DNA from: an uncultured Bacteroidota bacterium
GTDB taxonomy: Bacteria; Bacteroidota; Bacteroidia; 2-12-FULL-35-15
NCBI GenBank assembly: GCA_903926385.1
Contig: CAIYIS010000076.1
Location: 1-64,000 of the forward strand
Reading direction: 5' to 3'
Length of the DNA stretch: 64,000 nucleotides
This document shows positions 7,058-17,600 of the stretch, one piece after another (position 1 is the stretch's first letter; each line of letters starts with the position of its first letter). Made by a program: the position numbers and the translations under genes. The notes beneath the pieces are model-generated. The model saw nothing but the letters and a program-made list of their open reading frames with translations. It searched no databases and had not been told where the DNA came from.

Positions 7058-8104
7058 ATGAAGTCAATTACAATTAACATCAAATTATCAGTACTTGTTT
7101 TGTTTGGTTTGCTTTGCCAATCGACCATTAAGGCTCAAGATGCCTTGTATCCATTTTCTGATAAAGGTAAATATGGATTTATAAATAAATCAGGGAAAGT
7201 GGTTATTGCACCAACTTTTGATTTTGCAGAAAAATTTTATGAAGGAATGGCCGTTGTAAAAACAGCAGGTAAACGTGGGTTTATTGATGCCACCGGAAAA
7301 TTAGTTATCGCAGCTCAATACGATTCCAAAGTGGATGGTTATTTTTCGGACGGAGTGGCTTGTGTAAAACAAGGCGCAAAGTTTACTTACATTGACAAAA
7401 CAGGTAAAACAGTATTGGAGCCTAAATGCGATTTTGCTTACAAATTCTCCGAAGGTATGGCACGTGTGCAGATTGATAATAAATTTGCTTACATCGATAA
7501 AACAGGAAATCAAATTATCAAAAATATTTACGAAGGAGGATTTGATTTTAAAGAAGGTTTGGCTCGTGTTAAGAAAAATGGTAAATGGGGTTTTATTGAC
7601 AAAACAGGAAAAGTGGTGATTGATTTTAAATATGACGAAACATTTGAATTTTCTGAAGGAATGGCAAATGTAAGAGTTGGAGATGATAAAACAGGTAAAT
7701 GGGGTTATGTAGATAAAACCGGAAAGGTGGTTATAGATGGACCATTTGACAAAGCGTATCCTTTTACTGATGGTATGGCTTGCATTCGTGTTGGAGATTT
7801 CAAAACCGGAAAATTTGGTTTCATTGATAAAACAGGAAAGATTGTTATCAATCCAATTTACACCGGAGCATTTTGGTTTCACGATGGTTTAGCTTGTATC
7901 AGTACTTCTCCATTATCAGGAGGAACTTTGAAAGATGCAAAATGGCAATATATTGACAAAACCGGAAAAATAGTTGTTTCACGTGGTTCTGATTTTACAG
8001 CTGATTTTTACTCAGGTATGGCTTACGTAAGTTATGATGGACAATTGAATTATATTGATAAATCCGGAAAAGTGGTTTGGACCGCAACAGATAAAAAACC
8101 GTAA
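7058..8104 (+). CDS. Secreted WG-repeat protein
   Basis: The product has 348 residues: a signal peptide (about 1-26, ending IKA/QD) followed by consecutive WG beta-repeats. Units of about 45-55 residues carry the pattern K-W/Y/F-G-F/Y-I-D-K-T-G-K-V-V-I followed by a Y/F-D and F-x-E/D-G-M/L-A. About seven copies cover the rest of the protein. WG repeats form beta-structures, often on the surface or in the periplasm, and are thought to mediate binding; no enzymatic residue is seen. It is a single gene with its own probable promoter, divergent from the GGGP synthase gene, and is followed by ahcY after 98 bp. Confidence 0.85.
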   Translation: MKSITINIKLSVLVLFGLLCQSTIKAQDALYPFSDKGKYGFINKSGKVVIAPTFDFAEKFYEGMAVVKTAGKRGFIDATGKLVIAAQYDSKVDGYFSDGVACVKQGAKFTYIDKTGKTVLEPKCDFAYKFSEGMARVQIDNKFAYIDKTGNQIIKNIYEGGFDFKEGLARVKKNGKWGFIDKTGKVVIDFKYDETFEFSEGMANVRVGDDKTGKWGYVDKTGKVVIDGPFDKAYPFTDGMACIRVGDFKTGKFGFIDKTGKIVINPIYTGAFWFHDGLACISTSPLSGGTLKDAKWQYIDKTGKIVVSRGSDFTADFYSGMAYVSYDGQLNYIDKSGKVVWTATDKKP

Positions 8105-8134
8105 GATTAACAACATAAAATTAGGTGCGATGTT

Positions 8135-8162
8135 TTTGTTATCAAAATAACAAGTAATTTCG
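8135..8162 (+). promoter_or_regulatory. Candidate promoter of ahcY
   Basis: TTTG at 8135-8138, then 16 bp, then TAATTTCG at 8155-8162, one base from the TAnnTTTG -7 consensus. The ATG follows 40 bp later. Confidence 0.45.
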
Positions 8163-8202
8163 CACTTTCTTTTTATATAAAACTTAACTAATAATAAATA
8201 AA

Positions 8203-9522
8203 ATGTCAAACGCAAAGGTGGAAAAATTTGTAAAATTCAAAGTGAAAGATATGTCTCTGGCTGAATGGGGACGTAAAGAAATTAAATTAGCTGAAGCAGA
8301 AATGCCAGGCTTAATGGCATTACGTGCTGAGTTTGGTGCTTCCAAACCTTTAAAAAATGCACGCGTTGCAGGATGTCTGCACATGACCATTCAAACAGCC
8401 GTATTAATCGAAACACTTGTTGAATTGGGTGCTGAAGTTACTTGGTCATCATGTAATATTTTCTCAACTCAAGATCACGCTGCTGCTGCAATTGCCGCTG
8501 CTGGTATCTCTGTTTACGCCTGGAAAGGGATGAACGAAGTAGAATTCGACTGGTGTATCGAACAAACATTGTTTTTCGGTGAAGATAGAAAACCATTGAA
8601 CATGATTCTGGACGATGGAGGAGATTTAACCAATATGGTTTTTGATAAATTCCCTGAATTAATAAAAGGAATTAAAGGATTATCAGAAGAAACAACTACA
8701 GGTGTTCACCGTTTGTACGAACGTATGAAAAATGGAACTCTTCACATTCCTGCAATTAATGTTAACGATTCTGTTACCAAATCAAAATTTGACAATAAAT
8801 ATGGTTGTCGCGAATCATTAGTGGATGCTATTCGCAGAGCAACGGATTTAATGCTTGCCGGAAAAGTAGCTTCTGTTGCTGGTTATGGTGATGTTGGGAA
8901 AGGTTCTGCAGAGTCATTGTCTTCACAAGGTGTTCGTGTTATTGTTTCCGAAATCGACCCTATTTGTGCGTTACAGGCTGCAATGGACGGATATCAGGTA
9001 ATGAAAATGGACAATGCCATTAAAGAAGCCGATATTATTGTTACTGCAACCGGAAATAAAAACATTATCAATGAGCGTCATTTCAGAGCAATGAAACATA
9101 ATGCCATTGTTTGTAACATTGGTCACTTCGATAATGAAATCGATATGGCATGGTTAAATAAAAACTATGGTAACACAAAAGATGTTATCAAACCACAAGT
9201 GGATAAATACACCATTGATAAAAAAGACATCATTGTGCTTGCTGAAGGTAGATTGGTGAATCTTGGCTGTGCCACAGGGCATCCATCTTTTGTTATGAGT
9301 AATTCATTTACTAATCAAACTTTAGCTCAATTGGAGCTTTGGAACAATTCATCTAATTACGAAAACAAAGTGTACACTTTGCCAAAACATTTGGATGAAA
9401 AAGTAGCGCGTTTGCACCTTGCAAAAATTAATTGCGAGTTAGATGTTCTCACTCCCGAACAAGCCGCTTATATTGGTGTTACAGTTGAAGGTCCATTCAA
9501 ATCGGATGCTTACCGTTACTAG
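8203..9522 (+). CDS. ahcY: Adenosylhomocysteinase
   Basis: The 439-residue product hydrolyses S-adenosylhomocysteine to adenosine and homocysteine in the cytoplasm, completing the methyl cycle. The N-terminal domain has [20 protein letters not shown] and the substrate-binding stretch [19 protein letters not shown]. The NAD-binding Rossmann motif is [12 protein letters not shown] near residues 225-236. TATGNKNII and the C-terminal dimer tail ending SDAYRY are also typical. The length is that of the short bacterial form. It is monocistronic: its own promoter-like sequence lies upstream and a strong terminator follows. No SAH riboswitch was recognised in the leader. Confidence 0.97.
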   Translation: MSNAKVEKFVKFKVKDMSLAEWGRKEIKLAEAEMPGLMALRAEFGASKPLKNARVAGCLHMTIQTAVLIETLVELGAEVTWSSCNIFSTQDHAAAAIAAAGISVYAWKGMNEVEFDWCIEQTLFFGEDRKPLNMILDDGGDLTNMVFDKFPELIKGIKGLSEETTTGVHRLYERMKNGTLHIPAINVNDSVTKSKFDNKYGCRESLVDAIRRATDLMLAGKVASVAGYGDVGKGSAESLSSQGVRVIVSEIDPICALQAAMDGYQVMKMDNAIKEADIIVTATGNKNIINERHFRAMKHNAIVCNIGHFDNEIDMAWLNKNYGNTKDVIKPQVDKYTIDKKDIIVLAEGRLVNLGCATGHPSFVMSNSFTNQTLAQLELWNNSSNYENKVYTLPKHLDEKVARLHLAKINCELDVLTPEQAAYIGVTVEGPFKSDAYRY

Positions 9523-9544
9523 TATTAGGACAAATTAATAAACA

Positions 9545-9582
9545 AAAAAAGACTCCTTGCACTATGCAAGGAGTCTTTTTTT
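9545..9582. terminator. Strong bidirectional terminator
   Basis: The stem GACTCCTTGCA / TGCAAGGAGTC has a 3-nt loop, with an A run before and a T run after. It lies between ahcY (plus) and the convergent lipoprotein gene (minus). Confidence 0.92.
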
Positions 9583-9600
9583 GTTTATTACAAATGTTGT

Positions 9601-10026
9601 TTAGTTATAAATATGTAATGTTGTTCCATCAAAAGTGGTGTTGTAGGCTTTCAAAGGAACTGAAGCAGGTCCGTTGGTTACACTGCCATCGTATAACGAA
9701 AATTTAGAATGACAACAAGTGTCGGTGGCTAAGATATGAGAGTTGTCCACCACCACAGTCGCACAAGGTTGAGAAGGTTGATAAGTACAATTTCTGTCGT
9801 AAGCCATCAATTCGCTCGTAGATTTTCTATACAATATAATTCCTCTAACCCCTCCTGTAATATAAGTATACCCTCCGACAGCGTTTAAATTAATAAAGCT
9901 GGGATTACTTGTATATAAATAAATGTCTACATTTGTAAGCGGAACACTATTGTCTTGTTGCTTCTTACAGGAGAAAGCGTATACTAAAACTATAACAGGG
10001 AATAGGATTTTTACTAAAGTTTTCAT
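9601..10026 (-). CDS. Lipoprotein with a degenerate Rieske-type domain
   Basis: The start at 10026 (MKTLVKILF) is preferred over the Met seven codons upstream because it gives a normal lipoprotein signal with lipobox AFSC at Cys20. The 141-residue precursor then carries a Rieske-like fold. The second cluster box is recognisable in DTCCHSKFSLYDGSVTNGPA, which resembles C-x-x-H-x-x-x-F-x-x-x-G. In the first box the usual C-x-H is C-T-Y (RNCTYQPSQPC), so one histidine ligand is missing. It may bind an altered centre or none. It is a single gene facing ahcY. A TACTTTTG -7 box lies just upstream. Confidence 0.65.
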   Translation of the reverse strand: MKTLVKILFPVIVLVYAFSCKKQQDNSVPLTNVDIYLYTSNPSFINLNAVGGYTYITGGVRGIILYRKSTSELMAYDRNCTYQPSQPCATVVVDNSHILATDTCCHSKFSLYDGSVTNGPASVPLKAYNTTFDGTTLHIYN

Positions 10027-10044
10027 CAAAAATAAATTGAGTAA

Positions 10045-10052
10045 CAAAAGTA
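10045..10052 (-). promoter_or_regulatory. -7 box for the Rieske-like lipoprotein gene
   Basis: On the minus strand this reads TACTTTTG, an exact TAnnTTTG match, 18 bp before the preferred ATG at 10026. No -33 TTG at the ideal spacing was seen. Confidence 0.5.
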
Positions 10053-10100
10053 GTCAAAATTATAATATCAAATAAACAAATCTGTCAAACATTATATTGG

Positions 10101-10108
10101 TAAATTTG
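10101..10108 (+). promoter_or_regulatory. -7 box for the small basic protein gene
   Basis: TAAATTTG matches TAnnTTTG exactly and lies 19 bp before the ATG at 10128. The -33 element is not clear. Confidence 0.5.
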
Positions 10109-10127
10109 CGGCTCACTTATTATTTAT

Positions 10128-10443
10128 ATGAGAAAAGTATTCAAAAAAATTATCGTACTATTAATTTGCATGCTTCCTTTGATGGTTGTGGCTCAGGAGA
10201 AGAAAAAAGAAGAAAGTAAAGGAGCTGTTTCGTCTAGTATGCAGAGGCGAGCAGCCCGACAGAAATGGAAGGATAATCGTAAGCTTGAAAGGGCACAGAA
10301 AAAGGCTGTAGAAGCTCATCATAAACGCTTACAGAGTAAGAAGACATTGAAGGCAATGAAGCAGGAAAAAAAAAAAAAGTGACAGACTTCGTGAAAACAA
10401 AAGAGAATTCTTCATGATAAGATGGTTTAGAAACAGGCGTTAA
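10128..10443 (+). pseudogene. Small basic secreted protein, frame interrupted at a 13-A tract
   Basis: The intact part (10128-10382, 84 residues) has a signal peptide (about 1-22, ending VVAQ) and a very basic, helical K/R/E/Q/A-rich body. Its frame stops just after a run of 13 A at 10366-10378. In the +1 frame the sequence continues without a stop for 21 codons (SDRLRENKREFF...WFRNRR) to TAA at 10441-10443, keeping the same basic character. One A fewer would give a protein of about 105 residues. This could be a decayed gene, a slippage or phase-variable site, or an assembly error. The function is unknown. Confidence 0.6.
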
Positions 10444-10456
10444 TAAAAAGTTTGAT

Positions 10457-10482
10457 AATCCTTTTGCATATGCAAAAGGATT
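10457..10482. repeat. Perfect 26-bp palindrome
   Basis: Half-site AATCCTTTTGCAT is followed directly by its reverse complement, centred on GCATATGC. It could act as a terminator-like hairpin or as a dimer-binding operator. No T tail follows, so termination is not favoured. Confidence 0.6.
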
Positions 10483-10739
10483 GAAATGCAAAAAAAGTTA
10501 AAAAAGGCATTGCCAATTAAAAATATATCTGTAACTTTGCCATTGAAAGATTAAGCAACATCCCCCTGTAGAGTTTTAATCAACGAACTTGAGTTCGTAA
10601 AAAATTTCATCCATTAAATATTTTGTGTTTTTTTTCTTCGTTTTTTTTCTTTCTTTCTTTCTTTTATGAAATAAAACTGAATAATAGAGGATTAAAAATA
10701 GGGCAGAAAAAATATGATAACATTTAAAAAAAATATTTG

Positions 10740-10768
10740 TTTGTGGAATTTAAAAAATACTATATTTA
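10740..10768 (+). promoter_or_regulatory. Promoter of the TonB receptor trio
   Basis: TTTG at 10740-10743 is followed after 17 bp by TATATTTA at 10761-10768, one base from the TAnnTTTG consensus. The start codon is 53 bp further on. Confidence 0.5.
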
Positions 10769-10821
10769 CACACTTTAAATTTTTGCACGAGTTTAAATAA
10801 TATTAAAAATACATTAATTAT

Positions 10822-13800
10822 ATGCTACGAAAATTACTATCAACATTATCAATCGTTGTTGCTACCACCGGATGGATGCTTGCACAAAACGAATCAGCAA
10901 TTAAGGTTAAATTAACTGATAAAAACAATCATGAAACAATTCCGTTCGCTAACGTAATTGTTGAAATGGGAGGTATTCAAGCAGGTGTTGGTATTACCAA
11001 TATTGATGGTGAAGCGATGATTAAACCATTGAATCCTGGTAAATATGATGTAAAGGCTAGTTATGTAGGATATCAGACAGCTGCTATTGGCAACGTTTCG
11101 ATTGCCGTTGGAAAAACAGTTTATCTGAATATCGAGATGACAGCTGGTCAGGAGTTGAAAGTAGTAGAGATTACTGAATGGAAAGAGCCATTGATTGATC
11201 CTGATACTAAATCTGGGGGTACTGTTACTCGTGAAGAGTATGAAAACATGGCATCTAAGAATATTAACTCGGTAGCAGCTACAACAGCTGGAGTATACCA
11301 AAGAGATGAGGGCGGTTCTTTAAATATGCGCGGGGCTCGTGATAATGCAACCGCTTATTATGTGGATGGACAAAAAGTGATTGGTAGTGCTGGTGTGCCG
11401 CAGGAAAGTGTTGAACAAATTACAACAATTGTTGGAGGAACTCCTGCGGAATATGGAGACGAAACAGGAGGTATAGTTTCTATTACAACAAGAGGGCCTG
11501 CGAGTAAATATACTGGAAGTGTTCAGTTGATTAGTTCTGGAATAGAAGAAAAAAAAGGATTGGACGCTTATGGGTATAATTATATAGGTTTTTCGATTAA
11601 TGGTCCAATCCTTTCAAGACAAGATTCTGCAAGTAGTAGCAAAAAATCTGTTCTGGGATTTTCAATTTCAGGAGAAGCAGTTACGCAAAAAGACCCTAAT
11701 CCTTCAGCCGGTGGGTTCTATAAAATCAACAGCGATAAATTAGCACAAATTGAAAATACTCCTCTAAAACCAAGTGCCACCGGAGGTCTAATTCCCACTG
11801 CTGAATTTATTACTAAAGACGATATGACTGCAGTAAAGGCAAAAACAAATGTGGGGTCAAACTCGCTATTAATGAATGGTAAAATGATTTACCAACCTAC
11901 TGCTAATATGGGAATTACTATTGGAGGTTCAGTGGATTATAACAAACGTCATGATTTTATTTATGAATACGCCTTATTCAATCCTAGTAACAACCCTCAA
12001 ACAATTGCGAGCACTTGGAGAGCATATGGTAAATTAACTCAGAAATTTAATAACGCTTCTGCAAAAGAAGAGGAAAAGTCAGCTTCTATAATTAAAAACG
12101 CATATTTTACTTTGCAAGCAAGTTATGCTTTGGATCATTCCAAAACTTGGGATGATACTCATAAGGATAACATTTTTAATTATGGTTACATTGGAAAATT
12201 TGTTCAAACAATGTTGCCAAGTATTCAAAATAAACCAGCTAGAATATATTTGCGAGATAATAATGGGAACATTTATTTAGACACTGTTACCGGAAACATA
12301 ATGAACAGTTATCAATCGGTTAATCTTGCGTTCACTCCAAGTGATGTTAATCCTAATGGTGTCGCTTATACTAATGAATATTATGCCAATGCTCTTAATC
12401 AAGGTTTATCTACTCAAAGCAGTTCTGATGTTCAAGGAGGCTTAGGACTGATGAATGGTGATAGACCTTCGAACGTATATTCTTTATGGTTTAACACAGG
12501 TCGTCAGTATAACGGTTACGGTTATACTAATAACTCTCAATTCCGAGTGTTTGCAAATTTTTCTGCCGACATAAAAAAACATGCTATCTCTATGGGGTTT
12601 GAGTACGAACAACGAACCGAGAGGTCTTATACTTTAAACCCAATTGGACTATGGACTTTAATGCGTCAACTAGCTAATTTTCAATTGAAGAATTTAGATT
12701 CGGTTGCTACTTTTCAAAGTAATGTGATGATGGTTGAAGGTTCCCAATCTTTTGTTGGGGATGGCTATTTTTATCAAAGACATAATGACGGTACACAGAA
12801 TGCATTTGACCGAAACTTTAGAACAAGTTTGGGGTTGGATCCTAATGGGATTGATTATATAGATATCGATTCATACGACCCTTCTAAGTTTTCGATTGAT
12901 ATGTTTAGTCCTGATGACTTGTTAAGAAGCGGTGTCCAATATGTATCTTACTATGGGTACGATCACACCGGAAAAAAACTTACAGGAAAGCCTAGCCTTG
13001 ATGATTTCTTCACTGCTAAAGATGAAAATGGCAACTACACTCGTCAGATAGGAGCATTTCAACCCATATATATTGCGGGATATATTCAAGATAAATTTGA
13101 TTTCAAAGACTTGAAATTTAACATCGGTTTACGTGTTGACAGATATGATGCAAACCAAAAGGTTTTAAAAGATAAGTATTTGTTGTACGAGGCAAAAACA
13201 GCAGGAGAGGTTACTTCCATTGGAGGAAATAGTGTTTCTCACCCTTCAAATATTGGAGATGATTTCGTGGTTTATGTAGATAATAAAGACAACCCAAGTA
13301 GAATTGTTGGTTACAGAAGTGGAGACACTTGGTATAATGCACAAGGAACAGCTATAACTGATGCATCATCATTAACAGGTACAAATACTGTGGATGGTGC
13401 AATCAATCCTTACCTTGTCGATCCGGCATCTGTTCGTAAAAAAATTATCACAGGCAAAGTATTTGAAGATTATAAACCTCAGTTAAACTTGATGCCTCGT
13501 ATCGCATTCTCGTTCCCAATTTCTGATGTTGCGAGTTTCACGGCTCATTATGATATCTTAACTCAACGTCCTCCGGGATTTAACAGGTTAGATCCTGTTC
13601 AATATTTGAATATTGAAAATAATGCTGCAGGTTTTATTAATAATCCAAATCTTAAACCTGAAAAAACGACTGATTATGAGTTAGGCTTTCAGGAGGTGTT
13701 GAATGAAAAGAAAAATTCGGTGATTAAGATTTCTGCATTCTATCGTGAATTAAGAAATATGGTTCAAACCGTTCAAGTTTTCCAAGCATTCCCAACAACA

Positions 13801-14589
13801 TACAATACATTTGACAATATCGATTTTGGAACTGTAAAAGGACTTTCATTAAGTTATGAACTTAGAAGGATGGCTACTGGAGTTCAATTAACTGCAGGTT
13901 ATACCTTGCAATTTGCAGACGGAACCGGTTCTAGTACATCTGATGGTGCAAATCTTACCGCTGCAGGGGAACCTAATTTACGTGTTCCTCATGCATTAGA
14001 TTTTGACCAACGTCACACCGTCGTGTTAAATGTTGATTACCGTTTTGGTGGAGGAAAAGATTATAAAGGCCCTACCTACACACGTAAAAAGGGAGATTCT
14101 GAAAAAACCTTCAAGTTGTTGGAAAATATGGGGGCCAATATTACTTTAAGAGCAGGTTCTGGTACCCCTTACAGTAAGCAATCAAATATTACCCAAGATG
14201 GTTCGTTTGGAGTTGCAGAGCGTCATATTTTGAAAGGAAAAATTAATGGTTCGAATTTACCTTGGAACTTTAAAATTGATTTACGTGTTGACAAAGATTT
14301 AGAACTTACATGGGGTGGTAAAAAAGAAGGTCAAGAAAAAAAGAAAGCAATGCTTAATATTTATTTGCAAGTGTTGAATGTGTTGAATACCAAAAATGTT
14401 TATGGTGTTTATCATGCAACTGGTAATCCAGACGATGATGGTTATTTAGCTTCTGTGGCTGGTCAGACGGCAATTGCTGGAAGTTACAGTCCTCAATCAT
14501 TTACAGATTTGTATAATATTAAAATTAATAACCCGGCTAATTACAGCCAACCACGTGTAATTCGCCTTGGTTTGGAACTTAATTTTTAA
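10822..14589 (+). CDS. TonB-dependent outer-membrane receptor with CarboxypepD_reg domain
   Basis: The product has 1255 residues. The signal peptide (about 1-21, ending MLAQ) precedes a carboxypeptidase-regulatory beta-sandwich at about 25-110 (IKVKLTDKNNHETIPFANVIVE ... GKYDVKASYVGYQ). A plug domain follows at about 130-225, with SLNMRGARDNATAYYVDGQKV and GGTPAEYGDETGGIVSITTRG, and then a long beta-barrel ending LGLELNF with the terminal aromatic residue of outer-membrane barrels. It imports an unknown ligand using TonB energy. There is no SusD-like partner. It is followed by a giant secreted protein and a PorV-like protein with 54-bp and 59-bp gaps, so the three probably form one operon. 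Confidence 0.9.
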   Translation: MLRKLLSTLSIVVATTGWMLAQNESAIKVKLTDKNNHETIPFANVIVEMGGIQAGVGITNIDGEAMIKPLNPGKYDVKASYVGYQTAAIGNVSIAVGKTVYLNIEMTAGQELKVVEITEWKEPLIDPDTKSGGTVTREEYENMASKNINSVAATTAGVYQRDEGGSLNMRGARDNATAYYVDGQKVIGSAGVPQESVEQITTIVGGTPAEYGDETGGIVSITTRGPASKYTGSVQLISSGIEEKKGLDAYGYNYIGFSINGPILSRQDSASSSKKSVLGFSISGEAVTQKDPNPSAGGFYKINSDKLAQIENTPLKPSATGGLIPTAEFITKDDMTAVKAKTNVGSNSLLMNGKMIYQPTANMGITIGGSVDYNKRHDFIYEYALFNPSNNPQTIASTWRAYGKLTQKFNNASAKEEEKSASIIKNAYFTLQASYALDHSKTWDDTHKDNIFNYGYIGKFVQTMLPSIQNKPARIYLRDNNGNIYLDTVTGNIMNSYQSVNLAFTPSDVNPNGVAYTNEYYANALNQGLSTQSSSDVQGGLGLMNGDRPSNVYSLWFNTGRQYNGYGYTNNSQFRVFANFSADIKKHAISMGFEYEQRTERSYTLNPIGLWTLMRQLANFQLKNLDSVATFQSNVMMVEGSQSFVGDGYFYQRHNDGTQNAFDRNFRTSLGLDPNGIDYIDIDSYDPSKFSIDMFSPDDLLRSGVQYVSYYGYDHTGKKLTGKPSLDDFFTAKDENGNYTRQIGAFQPIYIAGYIQDKFDFKDLKFNIGLRVDRYDANQKVLKDKYLLYEAKTAGEVTSIGGNSVSHPSNIGDDFVVYVDNKDNPSRIVGYRSGDTWYNAQGTAITDASSLTGTNTVDGAINPYLVDPASVRKKIITGKVFEDYKPQLNLMPRIAFSFPISDVASFTAHYDILTQRPPGFNRLDPVQYLNIENNAAGFINNPNLKPEKTTDYELGFQEVLNEKKNSVIKISAFYRELRNMVQTVQVFQAFPTTYNTFDNIDFGTVKGLSLSYELRRMATGVQLTAGYTLQFADGTGSSTSDGANLTAAGEPNLRVPHALDFDQRHTVVLNVDYRFGGGKDYKGPTYTRKKGDSEKTFKLLENMGANITLRAGSGTPYSKQSNITQDGSFGVAERHILKGKINGSNLPWNFKIDLRVDKDLELTWGGKKEGQEKKKAMLNIYLQVLNVLNTKNVYGVYHATGNPDDDGYLASVAGQTAIAGSYSPQSFTDLYNIKINNPANYSQPRVIRLGLELNF

Positions 14590-14643
14590 TTAGAAAGAAA
14601 TAAAACTTAAAATCATCCCCTATAACGAATAAAAATAATAATT

Positions 14644-17600
14644 ATGAAAAAGAAATGTTTTAACTTAATCGTTTCGTCAGTTTTTTTAGTTTTCGCTTTT
14701 AGTGCTTTTGCTAAGGAAAATGTAGGTGGTGCTGGTAATAATAATACCACATCAAGTAACAATTTAACTAAATCTGTTAATGCTCAATGTGTAAATGCAA
14801 CAGCGCAAATTGATTTAGATATTAATAATGTAAGAGCTAAAATTCTAAACGGAGGTGATATGTGGTGGGACATCTTTGGTTCTACTAATGCCCGCTATCA
14901 AATTCCTAAGCCAGCAAGTAGTTCTACAATAGGACCAAGTTCTCAATTTGCGAGTTCTGTTTGGGTTGGTGGCTATGATGCTGGAGGACAATTAAAGGAA
15001 GCTGCACAAACTTATCGACAATTCGGAGGTAACGATTATTGGCCTGGACCATTAAAAGATGATGCAACTACGGATGCTGGCAGGTGTTTGACTTGGGATA
15101 AATTTTATAAAATAAATAGGGTGGATGTTCAGACATACTATAATTGGGCGATAAACCAGATTGGACCAAATCCACTTGTTGGTCATTCAACTTTGCCTGA
15201 TGCAATGGATAACATAACTAATTGGCCCGCTTTTGGTCCGGAAGGTCATCCTTTAGCTCCATTTTATGATTATAATGGCGATGATTTATATGACCCAACA
15301 ATTGGTGATGTTCCGGGGTTTGATATTACAGGTGCCGATGGATGTACAGGAGATCATTTGTATGGAGACCAAAGTATTTTTTGGGTGTTTAATGATAAAG
15401 GAGGAATTCACACTGAAACTCAGGGAGAGGCAATAGGTTTAGAAGTGCAGGCCCAGGCTTTCGCATTTCAAACTAATGACGAAATTAATAATGCTACTTT
15501 TTATAAATACAAATTAATTAACAAATCCTCATACAAATTGGATAGTACATTTTTTGGATTATGGGATGATGCAGATTTGGGAGATTACTCTGATGATTTT
15601 GTTGGATGTGATGTTGGTTTGGGATTAGGGATTCTATATAACGGGGACGCTGTTGATGGAACTGGACAGGCAACTGCCTACGGAGCCAATCCTCCTGCTG
15701 TGGGTGTCGACTTTTTTGAGGGGCCAAAGGCTGATACAACTGGAGCAATGGGGCACGACAGACCTTCCAATTCAGTTCCTCCGAGTTTTGTTTACTATGG
15801 AGATGGTGTTCCATACAATGAGCGTTTAGGAATGTGCAGATTTATGTATTTTAACAATGATAACAATCCTGTTAACGGTAATCCAGGAGTAAATGCTGGA
15901 GGGAGTTCAGATGACTATTATCAATATTTGTCTGGCACATGGAAAAACGGAACTCCTATTACTTATGGTGGAAATGGTACAACAGGAAGTGTTCCTTGTA
16001 AATATATGTTCCCTGGTAATTCGGATGCTCCAGACTTTTTTGGAACTAATGGTGTTTCAGAACCATCTTGGGATGAGACAACTTCTGGAAATACTCCTGC
16101 GGATAGAAGGTTTTTGGAAAGTTCAGGTCCATTTACTTTGTATCCTGGAGCGGTTAACTATATTACCATTGGGGTGCCATGGGCTCGAACTACTCAGGGA
16201 GGAAATTTGATGTCGGTGGCGTTATTAAAAGGAGCAGATTCGAAACTTCAACAATTGTTTAATAATTGTTTTGCTACTTTAAATGGGCCTGATGCACCAA
16301 ATTTGGCCATTCAAGAATTAGATAAAGAATTAATTTTGACATGGACTAATCCATCCAATTCCAATAATTTCGGAGAGAAGTATTCCGAAGATTACGATAA
16401 ATCATCTGGAGCAGACTCATTATATCGTTTTCAAGGTTATATGGTATATCAATTGAAAGATGCATCTGTAAGTTCAACCGATTTATATAATGTTGATAAA
16501 GCGCGCCTCTTATTTCAGTGTGATAAAAAGGATGGGGATAAACTCAATGGAGCATCTCAAATTATTAATTATACAAATGATGTTACGATTTCAGCAATGA
16601 TTCCTCAGGAAATGGTGAATGGTGCTGATAAAGGTATTTCACATTCTCTTTCAGTTAAAAAAGACTTGTTCGCAACGGGTAATGATGTATTAATTAATCA
16701 TAAAACTTATTTTTATGCTATTATTGCTTATGGCTTTTCCCCAACTTTAATACCTACAAATATGAATATTTTGGGGGATTATAAGCCATTTATTGCTGGA
16801 AGACGACCAATGGATGCAACTTTCTATCATTCTGCAATTCCACATATTCCTGGTCCGGAAGCTAATGGTACTTTGGTTCAATCTGGTTATGGAACAACTC
16901 CAAAACTTACAAGAATAGAAGGTCAAGGAAATGGAGGAATGATTTTAGATTTTACTTCATCCACGGTTGATGAAATTATGTCTTCTTCATCTGGTTGGAG
17001 ATCGATTCATCCTACATATGAAAATTCGCACGGGCCGGTTAGGATTCAGGTAATAGATCCTTTGAATGTTCCTGAGAATGCTGATTTTAAATTTATAATT
17101 CATGGAAAGACAACTACTTCAGGGTCTACTGTACCTGCCACTTCAACATGGGAACTAATTAACACCACAAGTAACGAATCAGTGTCCTCTGAAACTTCAA
17201 TTTCAGTTTACAATGAACAGATTATTAATGGGCAGCCTTCTGGTACTACCTCTGTAACAATTCCAAAATGGGGATTATCCGTTAATGTTAGTTATGTTGC
17301 AGATCCAGGGCTTTCAGGTTCTGTTAGTAATGGGTTCCTTGAAGCTACAATGAGTTTCTCTGATCCTGATAAGGTTTGGTTGACAGGAATTCCTGATGGA
17401 GAAGGTTTAGATTGGCATAATTGGATAAGATCAGGTACTTTCACTTCAACAACTACTCTTGGTTTTGACGATTACTCTTCTAAAGATGACCAACAGTATT
17501 ACGAAAAAGTGCTTGGTGGGACATGGGCGCCTTATCGAATGTCATCTATGGTAGTGCCTACCACTGCAAGTAATCCTGTTCTCTATTCTGCTAGTCCTGC

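Larger units (their letters stand above)
10444..10821. other. Intergenic region upstream of the TonB receptor
   Basis: No gene is seen. It holds a perfect 26-bp palindrome at 10457-10482, a pyrimidine-rich stretch with repeated TTTC near 10630-10665, and a candidate promoter ending near 10768. The 50-60 bp after that promoter form the leader of the receptor gene. Confidence 0.6.
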
